In this document: piece after piece, positions 25,004 through 33,901 of the stretch
Position numbering within the stretch: position 1 is the stretch's first letter
Layout of the letters: each line of letters opens with the position of its first letter
DNA from: Holophagales bacterium
GTDB taxonomy: Bacteria > Acidobacteriota > Thermoanaerobaculia > Multivoradales > JAGPDF01
Assembly: GCA_016699405.1 (NCBI GenBank)
Contig: CP064972.1
Coordinates: 930,001 to 994,000 of the forward strand
DNA length: 64,000 nucleotides
Direction of reading: 5' to 3'
Position numbers and translations under genes: made by a program
The notes under the pieces: model-generated
Databases searched by the model: none
Seen by the model: only the letters and a program-made list of their open reading frames with translations
What the model was told of the DNA's origin: nothing

Positions 25004-26950
25004 TCAGCCCTTGGCCGACAGGTCGCCGAGGCCGAGCTCGTCGACCAACCGCCGGTCGTAGGTGACCTTCAGCTCGAGCTTGCGCTGGGTGATCAGCGAG
25101 TCGAGCAGTGCCTGGAATTCGCGCGACTCGAGCTCGGAGCGCTTCTGGGCCTTCTCGGTGGCGAACTTGGCGGGATCGAAGCGGGTCCGCTCGGTGACCT
25201 GGAAGAGCACGGCGCCGTTGCCGATCGCCACTGGTCCGCCAACCTGACCCGCGCCGAGCGCCAGGGCTGCCTGAGCCACCGCCTCGCTGCCCGCGAGGCC
25301 CTGGATCCCACCGCGCGCGCCGAAGCTGGCGCTCTCGCGGACCTCGGCTCCGAGCTCCTTGGCCGCGTCGTCGAGCGTCTTGCCGGCGGCCATCGCGCCG
25401 CGCGCCCGGTCGAGCTCGGCCTTGGCGAGGGCGGCCTGCTTCTCGCGTTCGACGGCGGCGCGGACCTTCGGCTCGACTTCGGCGAGCTGCGGGTCGCGCG
25501 CCTCGCGCGATTCGACCAGCCAGAGGACGGCCCAGCCGCGCGGGATCTTGACCGGATCGGAGGCCTTGCCGGCCTGCAAGGCGAACGCTGCGACGGTGAA
25601 CGGGGTTCCGCGCCCGATGCCCGGCACCGCGTCCTCCTCACCAAACGGTGCGGTGGTCTGCCAGGAGACCACATCGTTGTCGGCCAGAGCGCGCAACGCG
25701 TCGGCGGTCGCCACCTTGCCATCCTTGATCCGCTGCGCCAGCTGCTTCGACCGCGCTTCGGCCGCGACCTCGACCCGCTCGGTGGTGAGGCGGTTGCGGA
25801 TCGCCCCCTCGACCTCGGAGAGCGCCCGCTCACCGGCCGGCTTGCGATCGGTCACCTCGAGCAGGTGGTAGCCGAAGGAGGTGTGGATCGGCCCGATCAA
25901 CTTGCCGGCGGCGCCGCTGAAGGCGGCGTCCTCGAACTCCTTGATCATCCGGCCGCGGGCGAAGAACCCGAGGTCGCCGCCGCGCGTCTTGCTGCCGGGG
26001 TCGTCGGACTTCTCGGCCGCCAGCTTGGCGAAGTCGGCCCCGGCCTCGAGCTGCTTGCGCAGCGCCTCGATCTCGGTGCGCGCCTGGGCGTCACTGCGGT
26101 TGTCGCCGACCTGGAGCAGGATGTGACGGGCGCGGACCTGCTCTTCCTGGCGGAACTCCTCGGGATGGTCCTGGTAGTACTTGGCGACTTCGGCCGCGTC
26201 GACCTTCACCTGCGCCCGGAGCTTGCCGGAGTCGATCAGGAGGTAGCCCACCGAGCGCTGGGGCGGCAGACGGAACTCGTCGGGATGCGCCGAGAAATAG
26301 GCCTGGAGGTCGGCCGGGGTCGCCGGTGCACGGCCCTGGAAGCGCGAGCCCGGGACGAAGGCGTAGCGGATCTTCGCCGTCTCGGCCTGCTCGCGGTAGG
26401 CGCGCTCGACCTCGGCGTCGGGGACGTGGAGGGTCTGGGCGAGGATCGCCGAGAGCTTGTTGACCAGGATCTGGTCGCGCACCGTCGCTTCGAACTGCGC
26501 CGGCGTGTAGCCCTCCGCCTGCAGCATCTGCTCGTAGTACTCCTGGCCGACGAAGTTGCCCTTGCCGTCGCCGAACGCCGGCACCTGGAGAATCGCCTTG
26601 CGGACCTCCTCGTCGCTCACGGCGAGTCCGGCCCGTTCGGCCTCCTGCAGCAGGATCTTCTCGGCCACCACCTGCTCGAGTGCCTGAGCCGGGAGGCGGA
26701 ACTGCTTGGCGAGCTCGGGGGTGAACCGCTCGCCGAGCGTCTGGCGGTAGCGCTCCTCGAGCTGGCGGTACTGGCGCTGGTATTCGACGTAGCTCACCTG
26801 GCGGTTGCCGACGGTGGCGGCGGCGCCCGTCTCGTCGCCGCGCATCCGCGCCCCGCCGAAATCGACGAAGACGAAGCCGACGAAGACGATGATGACGAGC
26901 CAGAGAATCCAGCTCAGGTAGCGGAGGTTGTCGCGCAGGATCTTCAGCAT
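25004..26950 (-). CDS. PpiD/SurA-like periplasmic peptidyl-prolyl isomerase
   Basis: About 648 residues from ATG at 26950 (MLKILRDNLRYLSWILWLV), the classic PpiD-type N-terminus; GTGAGG upstream is its SD, and using that GTG as start adds five residues. One membrane anchor spans about 10-32, followed by a SurA_N-like chaperone region, a parvulin domain at about 250-370 (VRARHILLQVGD, GGDLGFFARGRMIKEFEDA, GPIHTSFGYHLLEVTDR), and a long helical C-terminal region with a second, degenerate parvulin-like segment. It should help fold exported proteins at the outer face of the inner membrane. Divergent from the FecR/mre cluster. Confidence 0.9.
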   Translation of the reverse strand: MLKILRDNLRYLSWILWLVIIVFVGFVFVDFGGARMRGDETGAAATVGNRQVSYVEYQRQYRQLEERYRQTLGERFTPELAKQFRLPAQALEQVVAEKILLQEAERAGLAVSDEEVRKAILQVPAFGDGKGNFVGQEYYEQMLQAEGYTPAQFEATVRDQILVNKLSAILAQTLHVPDAEVERAYREQAETAKIRYAFVPGSRFQGRAPATPADLQAYFSAHPDEFRLPPQRSVGYLLIDSGKLRAQVKVDAAEVAKYYQDHPEEFRQEEQVRARHILLQVGDNRSDAQARTEIEALRKQLEAGADFAKLAAEKSDDPGSKTRGGDLGFFARGRMIKEFEDAAFSGAAGKLIGPIHTSFGYHLLEVTDRKPAGERALSEVEGAIRNRLTTERVEVAAEARSKQLAQRIKDGKVATADALRALADNDVVSWQTTAPFGEEDAVPGIGRGTPFTVAAFALQAGKASDPVKIPRGWAVLWLVESREARDPQLAEVEPKVRAAVEREKQAALAKAELDRARGAMAAGKTLDDAAKELGAEVRESASFGARGGIQGLAGSEAVAQAALALGAGQVGGPVAIGNGAVLFQVTERTRFDPAKFATEKAQKRSELESREFQALLDSLITQRKLELKVTYDRRLVDELGLGDLSAKG

Positions 26951-27050
26951 GGTTTCGGGCCTCACGGCCCGGAAGAGCGGGCCAGAACGGGCGATGGTAG
27001 CAAGCGGAGCGGGCTCTCGGCAAACATGGCCGAACGCCGCCGAATCGCCA

Positions 27051-27059
27051 TGTTATATT
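27051..27059 (+). promoter_or_regulatory. Extended -10 promoter (TGtTATATT) of the cell-shape cluster
   Basis: TG one base before TATATT (27054-27059) is an extended -10, which explains the absent -35. Start of transcription near 27066 gives a short leader with the GGGAGG site before the GTG at 27086. Confidence 0.55.
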
Positions 27060-27085
27060 GAATGGTTGCATTTGGGAGGCAAACC

Positions 27086-28525
27086 GTGAGCCCGCCCGTG
27101 AAGCCGACGATCCACCGGAAGGACTGGTACACCGTCTCGGTGGATACCCTCCGCGGTTGGGGGATCTTCCTGACCCTCCTGGTCCTCGCCGGCCTGGCGC
27201 TGGTCGGTTGGCGGCTCTGGGAGCGGCGGGCGCTCGAGCGCGAGTCGCGAAGCGTGCTCGAGGACGCGTCCCGCCTCGTGGCCCAGGTCCAGGAGGCGCA
27301 GGGGAACGCGGCATTCCAGGTCGAATTCGGCGAGGCGTGGCGAAGCCTCGAGGCCGGGCGGGGCGAGCTCGCGGCCGGGCGCTACGGCGAGGCGCTCGCC
27401 GCCGGCCGGCGCAGCCGAGCCCTCTCCCAGTCGATTCTCGACGCGCTGCGTGACCGGCGCCTTTCCGGGGAGGCCCAGTTCATCGCCGCCCAGGGTGGGG
27501 TGGAGTACCGTCGCGGCGACCGTGGCGAGTGGGAGGAGGCGCGGGCGCGGCTGGTCCTGCATTCCGGGGACTACGTCAAGACCGCCGCCAACGGCTCGGC
27601 CGAGATCGTCTTCCTCGACGGAACGCTCTACACCGTGCGCCCCAATACCCTCTTCCTGGTCACGCGAAACCGTTCGGCGACCGGCGAGCCCGGGGAGCAG
27701 TCGATTTCGATGCAGTACGGCTGGGTGAACCTGAATACTTCGCAACGCGGCAGCCGCGTCAGCACGCCGCGGGCCGAGGCGCGGGTGGCGCAGCAGTCGG
27801 AGGCCGTGGTCGCCTACGACGAGAAGAGCGCCACCGGTCGTTTCGCCGCCTTCCGTGGCTCGGTCGACATCGCTTCGGCGGGTGGGCTCGAACGGCGAGT
27901 CGGTGCCTTGCAGCAGGTCGTCCAGACGGGTGACCTGCTCTCCGAGCCGAAGACGCTCCCCGCCGCGCCGCAGCCCGTCCAGCCGGCCGAGAAGCTCGAG
28001 GTCAGCATGGATGCGACGCGGAACCTGGCGCTCGGCTGGGAGCCGGTCTCCGGTGCTGCGCGCTACGCCCTGCAGGTCGGGCGCAATCGCCTCTTCGTCG
28101 ACAACGTCATCGACGTGGATTCGCGGGCCAAGGCCAGTGCCAACCTGGGGCTGCGCGGTCCGGGGAGCTTCCTCTGGCGCGTCGCGGCGATTTCGCGCGA
28201 CGGCCTTCAGGGGCCCTGGAGCACGCCGCGCACCTTCCGCGTCGTCGCGGCTCGCAACCCCGGCGGCGAGGGCGACCGCATCCCGCCGCCGCTCGAGATC
28301 GACGAGGTCCAGTCCTACGGATCGATCTTCATCGTCGGCGGCCGGACCGAGCCGGGGGCGACCGTCATCGTCGACGCCGAGCAGGTGGCGGTGGCGGCCG
28401 ACGGCTCGTTCACCAAGACCGTCCAGCTCGCCAAGGAGGGCTGGAGCTTCGTCGAGATCAAGGCGCGAGACGTCGCGGGAAACGAAACCGTGCGTCGCCG
28501 TCGCGTCTTCGTCGAGAGCTTCTGA
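27086..28525 (+). CDS. Membrane-anchored FecR-domain protein
   Basis: 479 residues from GTG at 27086, 5 nt after GGGAGG; an ATG at 27062 would sit on the transcription start and is rejected. One membrane segment near residues 25-48 (GWGIFLTLLVLAGLALVGW). Residues about 55-125 are helical. A FecR domain covers about 135-270 (VEYRRGDRGEWEEARARLVL, GDYVKTAANGSAEIVFLDGT). The C-terminal half is beta-rich with fibronectin-like pieces (LALGWEPVSGAARYALQVGR; GGRTEPGATVIVDAEQ). It heads the mreBCD-mrdA-rodA cluster, 57 nt before mreB. There is no sigma or TonB partner, so it is not a FecIR regulator; an envelope-structure role is inferred from position. Confidence 0.8.
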   Translation: MSPPVKPTIHRKDWYTVSVDTLRGWGIFLTLLVLAGLALVGWRLWERRALERESRSVLEDASRLVAQVQEAQGNAAFQVEFGEAWRSLEAGRGELAAGRYGEALAAGRRSRALSQSILDALRDRRLSGEAQFIAAQGGVEYRRGDRGEWEEARARLVLHSGDYVKTAANGSAEIVFLDGTLYTVRPNTLFLVTRNRSATGEPGEQSISMQYGWVNLNTSQRGSRVSTPRAEARVAQQSEAVVAYDEKSATGRFAAFRGSVDIASAGGLERRVGALQQVVQTGDLLSEPKTLPAAPQPVQPAEKLEVSMDATRNLALGWEPVSGAARYALQVGRNRLFVDNVIDVDSRAKASANLGLRGPGSFLWRVAAISRDGLQGPWSTPRTFRVVAARNPGGEGDRIPPPLEIDEVQSYGSIFIVGGRTEPGATVIVDAEQVAVAADGSFTKTVQLAKEGWSFVEIKARDVAGNETVRRRRVFVESF

Positions 28526-28582
28526 CCCGCCGATCCTACCGCCCGACTCCCATCGCCCAACTCACTCCGGACAGGACGATTC

Positions 28583-29608
28583 ATGGCCTTCAGCTCCCTG
28601 CTGCGCTACTTTTCCAACGACCTCGCGATCGACCTCGGGACCGCCAACACCCTCGTCTATGCCCGCAACAAGGGCATCGTGGTGCGCGAGCCGTCGATCG
28701 TCGTGATCAACAAGCTGACCAACCGGATCGAGGCCGTCGGCGCGGAAGCCAAAGAGATGCTGGGACGCACCCCCGGCAACATCGAGGCGATCCGACCGAT
28801 GAAGGACGGCGTCATCGCCGACTTCGAGGTCACCGAGCGGATGCTCGACTACTTCATCAAGAAGGCGCACGGACGGAAGGTCTACGTCCACCCGCGGATC
28901 GTCATCGGCGTGCCGGGGGAGATCACCCAGGTGGAAAAGCGGGCCGTGCGCGACTCCGCCCAGAAGGCGGGTGCCTCCGAGGTCTATCTCGTCGAGCAGG
29001 CGATGATGGCAGCGATCGGCGCCGGGCTGCCAATCACCGAGCCTTCGGGCAACATGATCGTCGACATCGGCGGCGGGACGACCGACGTCGCGGTCATCTC
29101 GCTCTCGGGCATCGTCTACTCGCGCTCGGTTCGCGTGGCGGGCAACGAGATGGACGAAGCGATCATCCAGTACCTGAAGCGCAAGTACAACCTGCTGATC
29201 GGCGAGCGCACCGCCGAGGCGATCAAGTGCGAGATCGGCTCGGCGTGGCCGATGAAGGAGGAGCGATCGATCGAGATCAAGGGTCGCGATCTCGTCGAGG
29301 GCGTGCCGAAGACCCTCGCCATCTCGGACGCGGAGATCCGCGAGGCGCTCACCGAGACGGTGAACTCGATCGTCGAGGCGGTGCGCATGGCCCTCGAGCG
29401 GACGCCGCCCGAGCTTTCGGCCGACATCATGGACAAGGGGATCGTGCTCTCCGGCGGCGGTGCGCTGCTCCACGGTCTCGATGCCCGCCTGCGTGCCGAG
29501 ACCGGCCTGCCCGTGGTCCCGGCCGAGGATCCGCTCGCCTGCGTCGTGCTCGGTACCGGGCGCGTGCTCGAAGAGCTCGACCTCCTGCGCAAGGTCTCGA
29601 TCCGCTGA
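28583..29608 (+). CDS. mreB: Rod-shape actin homologue MreB
   Basis: 341 residues, standard length. Actin-fold motifs: IDLGTANTLVY (phosphate 1), IGVPGEITQVEKRAVRDSA, DIGGGTTDVAVISLSG (phosphate 2) and GIVLSGGGALLHGLD (adenosine). Position 3 begins with the short membrane-binding helix AFSSLLRYFS. MreB filaments position the elongation machinery; MreC, MreD, PBP2 and RodA follow in the same order as in most rods. Confidence 0.97.
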   Translation: MAFSSLLRYFSNDLAIDLGTANTLVYARNKGIVVREPSIVVINKLTNRIEAVGAEAKEMLGRTPGNIEAIRPMKDGVIADFEVTERMLDYFIKKAHGRKVYVHPRIVIGVPGEITQVEKRAVRDSAQKAGASEVYLVEQAMMAAIGAGLPITEPSGNMIVDIGGGTTDVAVISLSGIVYSRSVRVAGNEMDEAIIQYLKRKYNLLIGERTAEAIKCEIGSAWPMKEERSIEIKGRDLVEGVPKTLAISDAEIREALTETVNSIVEAVRMALERTPPELSADIMDKGIVLSGGGALLHGLDARLRAETGLPVVPAEDPLACVVLGTGRVLEELDLLRKVSIR

Positions 29609-29640
29609 GCGTTCGCCGAGAGGCGCCCGCAGCCTCCGCG

Positions 29641-30486
29641 ATGAACCCGCGAATCTCCCGGGCCCTGCTCTTCGCCCTGCTCGGCGCGCAGCTCGCCTTG
29701 CTCACCTGGCAGGTCCGTCGTCAGGGGGAGCGGCTCGGGCTGCTCGAGGAGCTCTCCCTGCGGGCCCTGGCGCCGGCGGCACGCGGCGTCCAGGCCGTGT
29801 CGTCGACGTTCGGCGAGATGGCGGCTCGATCCCGGCAGCGGCGCGAGCTGATCACCGAAAACGAGCAGCTGCAGACCGAGGTCCGGGAGCTCCGGCGGGA
29901 CCGCCTGCGGCTTCACGCCCTCGAGCGCGAGGTCGACCGCCTCTCGGCGGCGGTGGATTACCAGCGGGCGAGCCCGTACCACCTGCGCATCGCCGAGGTG
30001 GTCTTCGCCGACCATTCGGCGCTCCTGAGGACGCTGGTGGTCTTCGCGGGGGCCGGCGGTGCGCGAGCAAATCAGCCGGTGGTCACCGAGGCCGGCCTCG
30101 TCGGCCGGGTCCTCTCGGTGGCTGGCGACTACGCGCGGGTTCAGCTCATCACCGACCGGGCCGCCAGCCTCGGCGCCGTGCTCGAGCGCGGGGAGCGACA
30201 AGGGGTCCTGCGGGGCGGCGCCGAGGGCCGCCTCGAGCTCGACTTCGTCCCGCGGCAGATCGAGGTCGAGGTCGGCGACCGAGTCCTCACCGCGGGGATC
30301 GACGGTGTCTTCCCGCCCGGGCTGCCGATCGGCACGGTGATCGAAGTGACCCCGGGAAGCGAGCTCTTCCATCGCATCGTCGTCGCGCCGGCGGTCGACT
30401 TCCGCCGCCTCGATCAAGTCCTGCTGCTCGACTACCAGGCGCCGCCGCGGTCGCTGGTGGAGGCGTCGCGCGATGCGGGTTCTTAG
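29641..30486 (+). CDS. mreC: Rod-shape-determining protein MreC
   Basis: 281 residues from ATG at 29641. One N-terminal membrane segment (RALLFALLGAQLALLTW), a coiled coil (about 55-105, rich in Arg/Glu/Leu: ENEQLQTEVRELRRDRLRL), then the beta-barrel MreC core (VVTEAGLVGRVLSVAGDYARV, GDRVLTAGIDGVFPPGLPIG). It links cytoplasmic MreB to periplasmic PBP2. It overlaps mreD by 14 nt. Confidence 0.94.
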   Translation: MNPRISRALLFALLGAQLALLTWQVRRQGERLGLLEELSLRALAPAARGVQAVSSTFGEMAARSRQRRELITENEQLQTEVRELRRDRLRLHALEREVDRLSAAVDYQRASPYHLRIAEVVFADHSALLRTLVVFAGAGGARANQPVVTEAGLVGRVLSVAGDYARVQLITDRAASLGAVLERGERQGVLRGGAEGRLELDFVPRQIEVEVGDRVLTAGIDGVFPPGLPIGTVIEVTPGSELFHRIVVAPAVDFRRLDQVLLLDYQAPPRSLVEASRDAGS

Positions 30487-30985
30487 CTTTCTGCTCGCGC
30501 TGGCGGTCGCTGCCGGGCTGCACCTTGCCGGCCTGGTGCTGGTGCCCGGATTCCCGCGGCTCGTCGACCTCGTTCTGATCGTCGTCGTCCTGTTCGCCCG
30601 CGACGGCCGAGTCTCCACCGCGACGCTCGGCGGCTCGGCGGCGGGTCTGGTCGCCGATGCGCTCGCGGGTGGGCCGTTCGGTCTCCACGGTTTCGCCGAC
30701 ACGCTCGTCGGCTACACCGCGGCGCGGGTCGCCCAGCAGCTCGTGGTTCAGCGCTCGAGCGGCGTCATTCTGGTGTTCACGCTCGCCTCGGCGCTCCAGC
30801 AGGCGCTCCTCGCCGCTCTTGCGGTGCTCCTCTTGCCGGCCGCCGAGCTGCCTGCGGCGCCGTGGATGATCGCCAAGGCGGCGTGCACCGGGATCGTCGG
30901 CTTGCTTCTGGCTCAGAGCGAGCGCCTGATCGCCGGGCGGATGGCAACCCGCCGGGCCGAGCGGCGGACCGGGCTGCGGGGCTAG
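30473..30985 (+). CDS. mreD: Rod-shape-determining protein MreD
   Basis: 170 residues, nearly all hydrophobic, with about five to six membrane segments (LSFLLALAVAAGLHLAGLVL, GIVGLLLAQ near the end). Contains GGSAAGLVADALAGGPFGLH, matching the MreD mid-region. Its start lies inside the end of mreC, so translation is coupled. It ends 12 nt before mrdA. Confidence 0.88.
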   Translation: MRVLSFLLALAVAAGLHLAGLVLVPGFPRLVDLVLIVVVLFARDGRVSTATLGGSAAGLVADALAGGPFGLHGFADTLVGYTAARVAQQLVVQRSSGVILVFTLASALQQALLAALAVLLLPAAELPAAPWMIAKAACTGIVGLLLAQSERLIAGRMATRRAERRTGLRG

Positions 30986-30997
30986 GGGACAGCGACC

Positions 30998-32791
30998 GTG
31001 CAAGTCCGCGAGGAGCGCGAGGCGCTGGTCCGCCGGGTGAAGGTGATCGCACGGATCACCGCCCTGGCGCTGCTCGCCCTGGCGGCGAACTACTGGGTGG
31101 TCCAGGTCGTTCAGGGCAGCTACTTTCGCGAGCTCGCCGAGAACAACCGGCTGCGCAAGCTCACCTTGAAGGCACCCCGCGGCACGATCTACGACCGGAC
31201 CGGTCGCGTCCTGGTCGAGAACGCGCCGAGCTACAACCTCACCGTCGACCGTTCGCGCTGGCGCGACCGTGCCTCGAGCCTCGTCTTTGCGGCATCGGCG
31301 CTGACCCGCCCGATCGCCGACCTCGAGGTGGTGCTGCGGCGCTACGAGGGGACGCCGCTCTTCGCACCGGTGCTGCTGGCCGAAGGGCTGACCCTCGACC
31401 AGGTCGCGCGTTTCGGCGTCGGGCGGCTCGAGCACCCGGAGTTCGAGGTCGAAGTGGGGCACCGGCGGCTCTACCGCCTCGGCACCCAGGGGGCCCACCT
31501 GCTCGGCTACCTCGGCGAGGTCACCGACGAGGAGCTGTCGCGCCCGGGAAGCGGTTACCAGTCCGGAGACTGGCTCGGTCGGCGCGGCATCGAGCGGACC
31601 TACGACCGGGTGCTGCGCGGCGTCGACGGCGAGCGTGTCGTGGTCGTCGACAGCCGCGGCCAGCTGGTGGCGGAGAACCGGCGGGAGATGGGACGGCCCG
31701 GCGAGAGCCTGACACTGACGCTCGATCTCGAGCTGCAGCAGGAGGCCGAGACCTGGATGGCCGAGCAGACGGGGGCGGTCGTCGCTCTCGACCCGACCAA
31801 TGGCGAGATCCTGGCCCTCGTCTCCTCGCCCTCCTACGATCCGAACCTCTTCGCCCGGCGACTCCTGAAGGAAGACTGGCAGCGCCTGCTCGACGACGAG
31901 CGTCACCCGTTGCAGAACCGGGCGATCCAGAACACCTACTCGCCCGGCTCGGTCTTCAAGGTGGTGGTGGCCGCCGCCGGGCTCGCCGAAGGGGTCATCT
32001 CGCCGGGCGATCGCGTCTTCTGCGGCGGCGGTGCGACCTACTACGGCCGGCGATTCGCCTGCCACCGCGCCGGCGGGCACGGCTCCGTGGATCTGCGGGC
32101 GGCGCTCAAGGGCTCGTGCGACGTCTACTTCTATGCGCTCGGCCAACGGCTCGGCATCGAGCGGATCGCCCGCTACGCGCGACTCTTCGGCCTCGGGCGC
32201 CCGACCGGCATCGAGATCGACGGCGAGAAGGCCGGGCTCGTCCCGGACGACGGCTGGAGCCGCGCCGCACGCGGCCATCCCTGGTATGCCGGCGAGACGA
32301 TCTCGGTGGCCATCGGCCAGGGCCCGCTCCTCGTCACCCCGCTGCAGATCGCCGCCCTCTTCGCGGCGACCGCCAACGGCGGCCACCTCGTTCATCCTCA
32401 CCTCGTCCGTCACAAGGACGAAGCGGACACGCCTTCGGAGCGGCTTCCGGTCTCCGAGCAGAGCATGGCGACGATTCGCGAAGCGCTCTGGGCGGTGGTC
32501 AACGAGCAAGGGACGGGAGCGGCGGCCTTCGTTCCAGGGCTCGACGTGGCCGGCAAGACGGGCACCGTGCAGGTCTCCGCCCGCGGCGCCACGGAAGAGC
32601 ACGAGGATCTCCCCTGGGAGCTGCGCAATCACGCCTGGTTCGCCTCCTTCGCCCCGGCGCGGGCTCCGCGCCTGGTGGTGGTCGTTTTCATCGAGCACGG
32701 CGGCAAGGGCTCGCGAGCCGCCGCCCCGATTGCCAAGGCCCTCTATGAGAAGTACCTCCAGCTATCACTCGGGCAGCTTCGCCCTTCCTGA
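30998..32791 (+). CDS. mrdA: Penicillin-binding protein 2 (elongasome transpeptidase)
   Basis: 597 residues from GTG at 30998. One membrane anchor (ITALALLALAANYWVVQVV), then the dimerisation domain with the family motif RGTIYDRTGRVLVENAPSY. Transpeptidase motifs: SxxK as SPGSVFK (Ser318, Lys321), the SxN motif as SCD in KGSCDVYFYALGQ (usual for PBP2), and KTGT near residue 530. It crosslinks peptidoglycan together with RodA, whose gene overlaps its 3' end by 47 nt. The ~80-residue insert typical of zinc-binding PBP2 was not recognised. Confidence 0.95.
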   Translation: MQVREEREALVRRVKVIARITALALLALAANYWVVQVVQGSYFRELAENNRLRKLTLKAPRGTIYDRTGRVLVENAPSYNLTVDRSRWRDRASSLVFAASALTRPIADLEVVLRRYEGTPLFAPVLLAEGLTLDQVARFGVGRLEHPEFEVEVGHRRLYRLGTQGAHLLGYLGEVTDEELSRPGSGYQSGDWLGRRGIERTYDRVLRGVDGERVVVVDSRGQLVAENRREMGRPGESLTLTLDLELQQEAETWMAEQTGAVVALDPTNGEILALVSSPSYDPNLFARRLLKEDWQRLLDDERHPLQNRAIQNTYSPGSVFKVVVAAAGLAEGVISPGDRVFCGGGATYYGRRFACHRAGGHGSVDLRAALKGSCDVYFYALGQRLGIERIARYARLFGLGRPTGIEIDGEKAGLVPDDGWSRAARGHPWYAGETISVAIGQGPLLVTPLQIAALFAATANGGHLVHPHLVRHKDEADTPSERLPVSEQSMATIREALWAVVNEQGTGAAAFVPGLDVAGKTGTVQVSARGATEEHEDLPWELRNHAWFASFAPARAPRLVVVVFIEHGGKGSRAAAPIAKALYEKYLQLSLGQLRPS

Positions 32792-33887
32792 CGAGCGCAG
32801 CCCGCTGCGCGCCCTCGCCAGCGTGCGCTGGGGGCTGCTCGCCGCGGCCCTGGCGCTCGCGGCGATCGGCCTGGCGACCGTGCACAGCGCGAGCGTCGAG
32901 CTCACGGTCGACTACCTGCCGCGCCAGGCGGCGTTCCTGGGCGTCGGCCTCGTCGCTCTCCTGCTCGCGGCGATGGTCGACTACCACTTCCTGCTCACCT
33001 TCGCGGTGCCGTTCTATGCCCTCTCCCAGCTCGGTCTGGTCCTGGTCCTCTTCGTCGGACACCAGGCGGGGGGTGCCCAGGGCTGGTTCCGCATCGGCAG
33101 CATCGGGATCCAGCCGTCGGAATTCGCCAAGCTGGCGACCGCATTGATGCTGGCTCGCTACCTCGCCCGGGCGAACACCCGCGAGCTGTCTCTGCGGCAG
33201 ATCGCCGAGGCGCTGGGGATCGTCGCCCTGCCGATGGGGCTCACGGTGCTCGAGCCCGACATGGGCGGGGCGGCGATGTTCGTGCCGATCGCCGCCGGCA
33301 TGCTGCTCGTCTGCGGGATTCCGTGGCGGATGCTGGCCGCGGCGGCATTGGTGGTGGTGCTCTCCGGGGCCGTGGCCTGGGGCTTCGCCATGCAGCCGTA
33401 CCAGAAGCAGCGAGTCCTCACCTTCCTCGATCCGGGCCGCGACCCGAGCGGCGCCGGCTACCAGGCGCGGCAGAGCAAGATCGCGGTGGGCTCCGGAGAG
33501 CTCTCGGGCAAGGGCTACATGCAGGGCAGTCAGAGCCAGCTGCGCTTCCTCCCGGCCCGCCACACCGACTTCATCCTTGCCGTGCTTGCCGAGGAGTGGG
33601 GCTTCCTCGGTGTGGCCACGGTACTCGGGCTCTACGCCCTCTACATCGGCAACGCCGCGGCGGTGGCCATGCGGGCTCGCGACCGCGCCGGCATCCTGCT
33701 CGTCGTCGGCCTGGTCTCCATGGTGGCTTTCCACGTGCTCTACAACTGCTCGATGGTCATCGGACTGCTGCCGATCACCGGGATCCCGCTGCCGTTTCTC
33801 TCCTACGGCGGTTCGTTTACCTTGATCATCTGCCTGGCCACCGGGCTCATCCTCAACGTCGACTACCGCCGGTACGTCAACCGGTGA
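32745..33887 (+). CDS. rodA: Peptidoglycan polymerase RodA
   Basis: 380 residues from ATG at 32745 (overlaps mrdA by 47 nt); GTG at 32823 is a shorter alternative. About ten membrane segments. SEDS motifs: GAQGWFRIGSIGIQPSEFAK, VLEPDMGGAAMFVP, the long periplasmic loop with SELSGKGYMQGSQSQL-type sequence, and PITGIPLPFLSYGGS near the C-terminus. RodA polymerises lipid II into glycan strands in complex with PBP2. Translation is coupled to mrdA. Confidence 0.95.
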   Translation: MRSTSSYHSGSFALPDERSPLRALASVRWGLLAAALALAAIGLATVHSASVELTVDYLPRQAAFLGVGLVALLLAAMVDYHFLLTFAVPFYALSQLGLVLVLFVGHQAGGAQGWFRIGSIGIQPSEFAKLATALMLARYLARANTRELSLRQIAEALGIVALPMGLTVLEPDMGGAAMFVPIAAGMLLVCGIPWRMLAAAALVVVLSGAVAWGFAMQPYQKQRVLTFLDPGRDPSGAGYQARQSKIAVGSGELSGKGYMQGSQSQLRFLPARHTDFILAVLAEEWGFLGVATVLGLYALYIGNAAAVAMRARDRAGILLVVGLVSMVAFHVLYNCSMVIGLLPITGIPLPFLSYGGSFTLIICLATGLILNVDYRRYVNR

Positions 33888-33889
33888 GG

Positions 33890-33895
33890 GATAAT
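33890..33895 (+). promoter_or_regulatory. -10 hexamer GATAAT, predicted leaderless start of rng
   Basis: GATAAT overlaps the end of rodA and ends 6 nt before the rng ATG, so rng may have its own leaderless transcript in addition to read-through. Confidence 0.4.
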
Positions 33896-33901
33896 CAGCC
33901 C

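Noticed and set aside
30287..32698. 803-codon minus frame across mreD and mrdA
   Set aside because: The plus strand contains overlapping, fully conserved mre and mrdA genes.
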